Positions 58,029-64,000 of a stretch of 64,000 bases of DNA are shown here, piece by piece (positions within the stretch are counted from its first letter, which is position 1; the number at the start of each line of letters is the position of its first letter). The stretch lies in assembly GCF_014652315.1 (NCBI RefSeq), contig NZ_BMYO01000008.1, forward strand, positions 186,001 through 250,000, in the 5' to 3' direction. The notes beneath the pieces are model-generated. The model saw nothing but the letters and a program-made list of their open reading frames with translations. It did no database searches and was not told where the DNA came from. This DNA comes from Jeongeupia chitinilytica. GTDB taxonomy: Bacteria; Pseudomonadota; Gammaproteobacteria; Burkholderiales; Chitinibacteraceae. Made by a program: the position numbers and the translations under genes.

Positions 58029-59605
58029 ACGGAAAGATCTTGGCGTTGTTCAAACTCGACGGATTCAAGCGGCCCTTCCTGCTGGCGGGCATCGCCTACG
58101 TGCTGCTGCTGCTGCTGTGGCTGCCGCTGGCGTGGTGGCTGAGTACCACCGTGGTCCGGGCCGATGCACGCCGTGCGGTCGACGAGATCCGCATGCGCCG
58201 GGAGGAAATGCTCAAACTCCAGGTCGGGGTGTTTGCCGAGCGCTGGTACTACCTCAAGTCGACGCCGGAAATCATCGCCGACAGCCCGGCGGTGCGGCGG
58301 GCGATGGCAATGCCGACCCACAAGAATCTCGACGAGGCGAATCACTACCTCAACACCCTGATCACGCGCACGATGGGCGACTTCGGCTGGGTGGTCGACG
58401 CCGAGGGCCGTATCGTGCTGGCCAGCGATGCGGCAGACCCGGCCAGCCTGCTGGGCAGGTCGCTGGGCCGCCACGATTTCTTCCTCGAAGCGTTGTCGGG
58501 CCGCACCGGACGTTACTTCGGCTACGGCAGCTATACCGGCCAGCCCGGCTTCTATTTCTCGGTGCCGATCAGGGTCGGCGACGACATCACCGGGGTTGCG
58601 GCAGTGAAGGTGCGTGTCGACAGCCTCGACGCGCTGTTCGGCGACCCGTCATTGCTGATTTCCGACCAGTACGGCGTGATCATCATGAGCCGGACACACG
58701 ATCGCCTGTGGCACACCCTGCCCGACGCACCGGTGGCAAGTCTCGATCCGGCGGTGCGCATTGCGCGCTATGGCGATGTGGCCCTGACGCCGTTCGGGCT
58801 GCAGGCCGCGGTTTCGTCCCTGCTCCCGGCCGGTCTGTACCTGCGCAACGGCGAGGAGACGCCCTACCTGTTCCTGAGCCGGCGTGACGCGCGGCTGGAC
58901 CGGCTCACCGTGCACATGCTGGTTCCGCTGCCCGAACTCCGGCATCTGCCGGTACAGCGGCGCTTCCAGTTCGCGCTGATCGGCGGCAGTGGCGCCCTAG
59001 CGCTGGCGCTGCTGGTCCTGACGCTGACCTATCTGCAACATGTCCGCCGGCTGGGCCGGCAACTCACCACCGCCAACCGGGAACTGCAGCGGCAGGCCGA
59101 CAGCGACTTCCTCACCGGCTGTGCCAACCGGCGCCGTTTCGAACGGGTGTTCAGCGCCGAACTGGCACGCAGCCAGCGTTACGGCAACGCGCTGTCGGTG
59201 GCCATCGTCGACATCGATTTCTTCAAGCGCATCAACGACACCTACGGTCATCCGGTCGGGGACGCAGGGCTGGTTTATCTGGTCGACAGCATTCAGGCGG
59301 CAATCCGCCCGGGCGACCTGCTCGGCCGGATCGGCGGCGAGGAGTTTGCGCTGATGCTGCCGCAGACCTCGGTCGAAAGTGCGCGCCGCCTGCTGGACCG
59401 GTTGCGGGCGATGTCCGAGCAGGGCAGCTTCAGCGCCGGCGGTCAGACCGTCCGTTTTACCGTCAGCATCGGCTTTACCGCCGTGCGGGCGACCGACGAT
59501 CTCGAATCCGCCCTCAAGCGCGCCGATATCGCGCTGTATGCGGCCAAACAGGGCGGCCGCAACCGCGTCTGCACCGATGGTGCCGATGCTCAGCCGAACG
59601 CGTAG
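58025..59605 (+). CDS. Membrane diguanylate cyclase with DctB-like periplasmic sensor (3 of 3)
   Basis: 526 residues; ATG overlaps the preceding stop (ATGA). Membrane segment (FLLAGIAYVLLLLLWLPLAWWL), sensor domain (WYYLKSTPEIIADSPAVRRAMA, LLGRSLGRHDFFLEALSG, QPGFYFSVPIRVGDDITGVAAVKV), second membrane segment and GGDEF with DIDFFKRINDTYGH and RIGGEEFALMLPQ; I-site RPGD. Its last 16 bases overlap the 3' end of ubiA on the other strand. Confidence 0.92.
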   Translation: MNGKILALFKLDGFKRPFLLAGIAYVLLLLLWLPLAWWLSTTVVRADARRAVDEIRMRREEMLKLQVGVFAERWYYLKSTPEIIADSPAVRRAMAMPTHKNLDEANHYLNTLITRTMGDFGWVVDAEGRIVLASDAADPASLLGRSLGRHDFFLEALSGRTGRYFGYGSYTGQPGFYFSVPIRVGDDITGVAAVKVRVDSLDALFGDPSLLISDQYGVIIMSRTHDRLWHTLPDAPVASLDPAVRIARYGDVALTPFGLQAAVSSLLPAGLYLRNGEETPYLFLSRRDARLDRLTVHMLVPLPELRHLPVQRRFQFALIGGSGALALALLVLTLTYLQHVRRLGRQLTTANRELQRQADSDFLTGCANRRRFERVFSAELARSQRYGNALSVAIVDIDFFKRINDTYGHPVGDAGLVYLVDSIQAAIRPGDLLGRIGGEEFALMLPQTSVESARRLLDRLRAMSEQGSFSAGGQTVRFTVSIGFTAVRATDDLESALKRADIALYAAKQGGRNRVCTDGADAQPNA

Positions 59606-60456
59606 TCCAGCAGCACGCCGGCAAACACGGCAGCACCCATCCGGTTGGCGTTGAGGAAGGCCCGAAAACAGGCCTGCGGTTCGCGATGGCGGATGCGCGG
59701 GTACTGGTCGAACAGCACCAGCAACGTGGCGGCGCCGATGCCGGCAAGGTAGAAAGCACCACGACCGGCATCGAGGCCGACGACGAGCATGATGGCCAGG
59801 AAGACAAAGTAGCAGGCCATGACGATGGGAACGTCGAAGCGGCCGAAGGTGATGGCCGAAGTCTTGATGCCGATTTTCAGGTCGTCCGGCCGGTCGCACA
59901 TCGCGTAGGCGGTGTCGTAGGCGACCGACCAGAAAATGTTGGCCAGCAACAGCCACCACGCCGCGGCCGGCACCGTGCCGGTGACCGCCGCGTACGCCAT
60001 CGGAATGCCGAAGCCGAAGGCGACGCCCAGATACGCCTGCGGAATCGCGAGGAAACGTTTGGTATACGGATAGCTGGCGGCGAGGAAGGCCGCCGGGATG
60101 GCCAGCAGCAGCGCCAGCCGGTTCAGCGGCAGCGCCACCAGGAGCGCGGCCAGCGTCAGACCGGCCGCGTACAGCAGTGCGGCCTTGCCACCGATTTTGC
60201 CGCTGGTCAGCGGACGGGCCTTGGTCCGCGCGACGTGCCGGTCGAAATCGCGGTCGGCATAGTCGTTGATCACGCAGCCCGCCGAGCGCATCAGCACCGT
60301 TCCTGCAACGAAGATCGCCAGCAGCAGCCAGTCCGGCCGGCCGGCACTGGCAAACCACAAGCCCCACAGCGTGGGCCACAGCAGCAGCATGATGCCGATC
60401 GGTTTATCGAGGCGCGCCAGGCGCAGGTAGAGCGAGAGGGTGCTTTCGGAGGTCAT
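59590..60456 (-). CDS. ubiA: 4-hydroxybenzoate polyprenyltransferase
   Basis: 288 residues from the ATG at 60456. Integral membrane prenyltransferase with the two Asp-rich motifs: NDYADRDFDRHVARTKARPL and DRPDDLKIGIKTSAI; RLDKPIGIMLLLWPTLW opens the protein. Attaches the polyprenyl tail to 4-hydroxybenzoate in ubiquinone synthesis. 11 bases downstream of ubiC, with which it forms an operon supplying and prenylating 4-hydroxybenzoate. Confidence 0.95.
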   Translation of the reverse strand: MTSESTLSLYLRLARLDKPIGIMLLLWPTLWGLWFASAGRPDWLLLAIFVAGTVLMRSAGCVINDYADRDFDRHVARTKARPLTSGKIGGKAALLYAAGLTLAALLVALPLNRLALLLAIPAAFLAASYPYTKRFLAIPQAYLGVAFGFGIPMAYAAVTGTVPAAAWWLLLANIFWSVAYDTAYAMCDRPDDLKIGIKTSAITFGRFDVPIVMACYFVFLAIMLVVGLDAGRGAFYLAGIGAATLLVLFDQYPRIRHREPQACFRAFLNANRMGAAVFAGVLLDYAFG

Positions 60457-60467
60457 GGGCGGATCGG

Positions 60468-61001
60468 CTAGGCGGCAAAGGCCGGCGGCAGGAAGACTTC
60501 GGTCACGAGCAGGCGGTCGTGGCCGGCGAAGAACAGCGAACGACGGGCCCACAGCCGGGCCGGCAGGTCAGCGACGTGCGCGGCGGCCTTGCGCCACAAG
60601 GGGTGGCGGGCGTCGATCTGGCGCCACGCCAGCGGCGAGCGGCGTATCGTCGGCGTTGCGAACAGGAAGGAGCCGAGCGAGGCATTGCCGAGCCGGCCGA
60701 TCGGGCGGAATCCCTTGCGCAGCGCACGGTGCTGCAGCACGCTGTGGGCGAATACCAGCGGGGTCTGGCCACTCATCAAGAGTACCTCGCGCGCTTCGAC
60801 CTGCTGCTTGCGCCGCGCCAGCGCGATGGCCCGGCGCTCGTCGTCATGGGCACCGGCCGAAGCCTGCGTACAGACTCGGACCGAAAACGCGGGAAAGTGC
60901 GCCATCAGCCGCGCGGTCAGCGAGCCGCGCTCGGTCAGCCAGGGCCTGAGGGCCGGCGGGGCGAGACAGAGCGGCGTGTGCCAGGAAGCGGAGCGGGGCA
61001 T
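60468..61001 (-). CDS. ubiC: Chorismate pyruvate-lyase
   Basis: 177 residues from the ATG at 61001. Splits chorismate into 4-hydroxybenzoate and pyruvate. UbiC family features: LRPWLTERGSLTARLM, EREV-like REVLLMSGQTPLVFAHSVL, LGNASLGSFLFATPTIRRSPL and LWARRSLFFAGHDRLLVTEVFLP (C-terminal product-binding strands). Promoter expected in the 113-base gap shared with azlC. Confidence 0.92.
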   Translation of the reverse strand: MPRSASWHTPLCLAPPALRPWLTERGSLTARLMAHFPAFSVRVCTQASAGAHDDERRAIALARRKQQVEAREVLLMSGQTPLVFAHSVLQHRALRKGFRPIGRLGNASLGSFLFATPTIRRSPLAWRQIDARHPLWRKAAAHVADLPARLWARRSLFFAGHDRLLVTEVFLPPAFAA

Positions 61002-61047
61002 GCGCGCATTATGCCATGCGCCCCCGGCCGTGCCGCCGCTCCGGCCG

Positions 61048-61083
61048 CTGTAATGGTGCTTTCCGTTTTCGACTGTAATGGTG
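61048..61083. repeat. Two direct copies of CTGTAATGGTG upstream of azlC
   Basis: An 11-base exact direct repeat, CTGTAATGGTG, starting at 61048 and at 61073, i.e. 25 bases apart, in the divergent ubiC/azlC gap. The second copy ends 31 bases before the azlC ATG. Possible tandem regulator sites. Confidence 0.6.
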
Positions 61084-61114
61084 GCGTGCGGCGCCGCTCG
61101 CCTATGATCGGACG

Positions 61115-61828
61115 ATGAATACAGTTCCCCGCCCGATGTCCGACGGCGCGCTTTCCGGTGTGCGAGACGCCGTGCCGATGGTCGTCGGCATCCTGCCCTT
61201 CGGGCTGATTTTCGGCACGCTCGCCGGCCCGGCCGGCCTGCCGCCCTGGGCAACGCTGGCGATGTCGGCGCTGGTGTATGCCGGTTCGGCGCAGTTCATC
61301 GCCGTCACGCTGCTCGCCGCCGGCGCCAGCGTGCCGGTGATCCTGGCGACGACGCTGATCGTCAACCTGCGGCACATGCTCTACAGCGCAACGATGTCGC
61401 CCCATGTGAGCGGACTGCCGCGTGCCTGGCGCGCTTTCCTCGGTTTCTTTCTCACCGACGAGGCGTTCGCGCTGATCTACAACCGCTTCAGCAGCCCGCG
61501 GGGCAGCGTCGACCGGCCTCGCTACTACCTCGGCGTGGCACTGACACTGTTCCTGGCCTGGACCGGTTCGACGGCCGTCGGCGTACTGCTCGGCAACATC
61601 GTGCCGGGGATCCAGCACTGGGGACTCGAATTCGCGATGGTGGCGAGTTTCGTCGGCATCGTCGTGCCGCAGCTGAAAAACCGCGCCCAGATCGGCGCCG
61701 CGCTCACTGCCGGCATCGTCGCACTGCTGGCGCACGGCCTGCCCTATCAGCTCGGCCTGATGGTTGCGGCGCTGACCGCGGTGGCGGTCGGCGTGGTGCT
61801 GGAACGACCGGCGGAGGAGGCGGCATGA
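61115..61828 (+). CDS. azlC: AzlC-family branched-chain amino acid exporter, large subunit
   Basis: 237 residues (an in-frame ATG at 61136 is an alternative start). Several membrane segments with AzlC signatures: GVRDAVPMVVGILPFGLIFGTLAG, MSALVYAGSAQFIAVTLLAAGAS, VNLRHMLYSATMSPHV and LTDEAFALIYNRFSS. AzlC with AzlD exports branched-chain amino acids or analogues. Overlaps azlD by ATGA. Confidence 0.92.
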   Translation: MNTVPRPMSDGALSGVRDAVPMVVGILPFGLIFGTLAGPAGLPPWATLAMSALVYAGSAQFIAVTLLAAGASVPVILATTLIVNLRHMLYSATMSPHVSGLPRAWRAFLGFFLTDEAFALIYNRFSSPRGSVDRPRYYLGVALTLFLAWTGSTAVGVLLGNIVPGIQHWGLEFAMVASFVGIVVPQLKNRAQIGAALTAGIVALLAHGLPYQLGLMVAALTAVAVGVVLERPAEEAA

Positions 61829-62151
61829 GCACGGTCCTGTTGCTGGCCGGCATGGCCGGCATCACCTATGCGCTTCGGGTCTGTTTCTGGTTCGGTGCCG
61901 GCGAGGGTCTGCCCGCATGGTTCAAGCGTACGCTGCACTATGTGCCGGTTGCAGTGCTGACCGCGATCATCGTTCCGGCGGTGCTGCTCAAGGACGGTGC
62001 TTTTGATCTGGACATCCACAACGCCCGGCTGGCCGGCGCACTCGCGACCGGCTTCATCGTCTGGCGTTTCAAGCACCTGCTGGCCGGGATCGGTGGCGGC
62101 TTGCTGGTGTTCGTCCTGTGGCGCTGGCTCAGTCCGTTGCTGATGTCATAG
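61825..62151 (+). CDS. azlD: AzlD-family small exporter subunit
   Basis: 108 residues, start overlapping the azlC stop (ATGA). Four hydrophobic segments, typical AzlD: LLLAGMAGITYALRVCFWF, YVPVAVLTAIIVPAVLL, RLAGALATGFIVWRFKHLLAGIGGGLLVFVLW. Works with AzlC as a two-component exporter in the inner membrane. Confidence 0.92.
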   Translation: MSTVLLLAGMAGITYALRVCFWFGAGEGLPAWFKRTLHYVPVAVLTAIIVPAVLLKDGAFDLDIHNARLAGALATGFIVWRFKHLLAGIGGGLLVFVLWRWLSPLLMS

Positions 62152-62380
62152 ATGTAATTATTGGTCGCGTTTATTTGTAATAAATCGGCAAGATTGCAAA
62201 GCAATTAGAAAGACTTGCGACAGAGTTTGGAAAATGTCGGTAGCATAGGCATCGTTTTCTTCTCACTCTCCCCATCACCGTGGTCCTGTGTGTCTCCATG
62301 CCGGCAGCCAGCGTGCCGGTCAGCTCCATCCGGCCTGCGCGGTCGGACGCATGCCGGCGTTGTGTCCGGTTGTCGCCGGC

Positions 62381-64000
62381 ATGAACCGTTCCAGACTGCT
62401 GCGTCCGCTGCTGTGGCTGATCGTGGTGGCGACGGCAATGACGGCGTTGGCCCTGCTGGCCAACTGGAGCGCCAAGAGCGAAATCAAGCGCCTGCGCGAC
62501 CTCGGCCAGAATCGCCTCGACGTGTATGCCGGCAGCCTGCGCAATGCGATCGAGCGCTACGACGCGCTGCCGGTGGTCCTGTCGACGCACCCCGACATCG
62601 CCGCGCTGTTGCGCAACCCGGACGATCCGGCGCTGCGCGACCGGATCAACCGCTATCTGGCGCTGAGCAACAACGACACCCGTTCGACCGTGCTCTATCT
62701 GCTCGACGCACAAGGGATGACCGTTGCCGCCAGCAACTGGGACACGCCGCAAAGCTACATCGGCAAGAACTACGCGTTCCGGCCGTACTTCCTCCAGGCC
62801 AAGGAGGGCCGGGCCGGGCGCTTTTACGGCGTGGGCTTCACCACGCACCAGCCCGGCTACTTCCTGTCCTATCCGGTCCGCGATGCCGACAAGGTCGTCG
62901 GGGTCGTCGTTGCCAAGATCAATCTCGATGCGATCGAGCGCGACTGGCCCAACAATGGCGAGCGGATCCTGCTGGCCGACAGCAATGGCGTGGTCTTCCT
63001 GTCCACCGATCCGGCGCTGAAATGGCGGGCGCTTGCACCGCTGCCGGACGAAATGCTCCGCTATATCGAAGACACCCGCCAGTACGGCGATCGCGGTACG
63101 TTTGCCCCGCTGGGATTGGCCGGACGCGAACGGCTGGATGCCGGCACCGAGCGCGCCGAACTGGAGGTGGGCGGCAAGTCCAGACCGGTGCTGGTACAGC
63201 GGCTGGTGCTGAACGACCTTGGCTGGCAGGTGGTGGTCCTGAACGACCTGGCGCCGGTGCGCCTGGCGGTGCGCGACACCCTGGTCGTGGCCATCTTTGC
63301 CCTGTTGGCGGTCGCGTCGCTGCTCTTGTACTGGCACCAGTCCCGCCGGCGCATGCTCGACCGGATGAATGCAAGCATCGAGTTGCGGCGGACACAGATT
63401 GCGCTCGAACGCGAGGTGGCGGTGCGCGGCGGTGAGCTCGCCGACACCCAGCAGCGGTTGCAGCGCGAGGCTGCCGAGCGCCAGCGTCTGGAAGCCAGCC
63501 TGCGCGTCGCGCACGACAAGCTGCTGCACGCCGGCAAGCTGGCCGTGCTCGGACAGATGACGTCGGCGGTGATCCGCGAACTGAGCCAGCCGGTGGCCGC
63601 GATGCGCACGCTGGCCCACTCGCTGCGCGATGTGCCTGGCCTCGACGACGGCGAGCGACGCCAGCTTGACGGGGTTGGCGAACAAACCGGCCGACTGGTC
63701 ACGCTGGTGACGCGGCTTGGCGCCTACGCCCGCCGCAGCGACGACCGGGTCGGGCCGGTGCTGCTCGACGGCGCCATCGGCAATGCGGTCGCGCTGCTCG
63801 AAGCGCAGATCCGTCAGCTGCAGGTCCGGCTCGACGTCGACCAGCCCGACCGCATGCTGCGCGTCTCGGGGAACCTCGCCCGGCTTGAACAGTTGCTGGT
63901 CAACCTGCTGCGCAACGCGCTCGACGCCGTGCGGACTTCGCCGCAACCGGTGATCCGGATCGCGGTACTGCGCGCCGGGCCACGGGTGCAGATTACGGTC
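62381..64000 (+). CDS. DctB-like sensor histidine kinase, C-terminus cut by window edge; H-box histidine replaced by Arg
   Basis: 540 codons visible. Membrane segment (LLWLIVVATAMTALALLA), periplasmic DctB-type double-Cache domain (about 30-290: RYDALPVVLSTHPDIAALL, YIGKNYAFRPYFLQA, QPGYFLSYPVRDADKVVGVVVAKI), second membrane segment (LVVAIFALLAVASLLLYW), coiled-coil linker, then dimerisation/H-box and the start of the ATPase with N-box NLLRNALDAV. The H-box reads VIRELSQP: Arg399 stands where DctB kinases have the phospho-accepting His (consensus HELNQP). Unless this is a sequence error, the kinase cannot autophosphorylate in the usual way. The start is uncertain: no clear ribosome site at ATG 62381 or ATG 62351. 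The gap 62152-62380 is AT-rich at its 5' end and probably holds the promoter. Confidence 0.82.
   Translation, partial: MNRSRLLRPLLWLIVVATAMTALALLANWSAKSEIKRLRDLGQNRLDVYAGSLRNAIERYDALPVVLSTHPDIAALLRNPDDPALRDRINRYLALSNNDTRSTVLYLLDAQGMTVAASNWDTPQSYIGKNYAFRPYFLQAKEGRAGRFYGVGFTTHQPGYFLSYPVRDADKVVGVVVAKINLDAIERDWPNNGERILLADSNGVVFLSTDPALKWRALAPLPDEMLRYIEDTRQYGDRGTFAPLGLAGRERLDAGTERAELEVGGKSRPVLVQRLVLNDLGWQVVVLNDLAPVRLAVRDTLVVAIFALLAVASLLLYWHQSRRRMLDRMNASIELRRTQIALEREVAVRGGELADTQQRLQREAAERQRLEASLRVAHDKLLHAGKLAVLGQMTSAVIRELSQPVAAMRTLAHSLRDVPGLDDGERRQLDGVGEQTGRLVTLVTRLGAYARRSDDRVGPVLLDGAIGNAVALLEAQIRQLQVRLDVDQPDRMLRVSGNLARLEQLLVNLLRNALDAVRTSPQPVIRIAVLRAGPRVQITV

Noticed and set aside
62180..62200. Possible sigma-54 promoter ahead of the DctB-like kinase
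   Set aside because: The GG and GC elements are only 7 bases apart instead of 10, so the consensus spacing is not met.
1..64000. Mobile elements or phage remnants
   Set aside because: I found no transposase, integrase or flanking inverted repeats, and base composition is uniform apart from short promoter patches.

Overview
The window is GC-rich, densely coded chromosomal DNA from a betaproteobacterium, most likely of the order Neisseriales (Chitinibacteraceae/Chromobacteriaceae-like). This rests on gene content and order (yicC, gmk-rpoZ-spoT, birA-coaX-SPOR protein, ubiC-ubiA, pepP-ubiH, rph-dusA-rdgB-hemW) and protein sequence style; the genus is inferred. I see no rRNA or tRNA gene, CRISPR array, insertion sequence or prophage.

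Layout. 0-3 kb: two divergent L,D-transpeptidases (the first cut by the window edge), rnk, and ribB behind an FMN riboswitch. 3-8 kb: a minus-strand run rph > dusA > retropepsin > rdgB > two small unknown genes > hemW with overlapping or abutting junctions. 8-10 kb: a PP2C phosphatase and Ser/Thr kinase pair. 10-17.4 kb: yicC, gmk, rpoZ, spoT, thiS-(ABM-like)-thiG, two tandem GNAT acetyltransferases, trmB. 17.4-23 kb: a FlgT-like protein, a SPOR protein with a hexanucleotide Thr-Pro microsatellite, coaX, birA, hslV without hslU beside it, and a STAS protein. 23-32 kb: a large DUF748/AsmA-like protein, a FUSC-type membrane protein, metR/metE, and a membrane-anchored protein of unknown function.

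32-42 kb is the most interesting part. A 950-residue protein combines a peptidoglycan-binding domain, a GH19-type glycosidase, a papain-like protease and a lipase-like hydrolase. Beside it is a six-gene operon: DSD-type PLP dehydratase, GntP permease, RpiR regulator, N-acyl-D-amino-acid deacylase, RidA and KDG kinase. I read this operon as a route from N-acetyl-D-glucosaminate (the C1-oxidised end unit left by chitin LPMOs) through D-glucosaminate and 2-keto-3-deoxygluconate to KDPG. A 17-bp palindrome upstream of its first gene is a candidate RpiR operator.

42-54 kb: a stand-alone GAF protein, pepP-ubiH, an operon of a CHASE2 adenylate cyclase, an SH3 protein and an M48 protease, then a TetR-controlled cluster (two alpha/beta hydrolases and a TIM-barrel isomerase-like protein) with a perfect 16-bp palindrome, a GNAT and yebC. 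54-64 kb: three consecutive membrane diguanylate cyclases with DctB-like sensor domains, ubiC-ubiA, azlCD, and the start of a DctB-like sensor kinase that has Arg where the phospho-accepting His should be.

Many long antisense reading frames exist because of the high GC; they are not annotated as genes.
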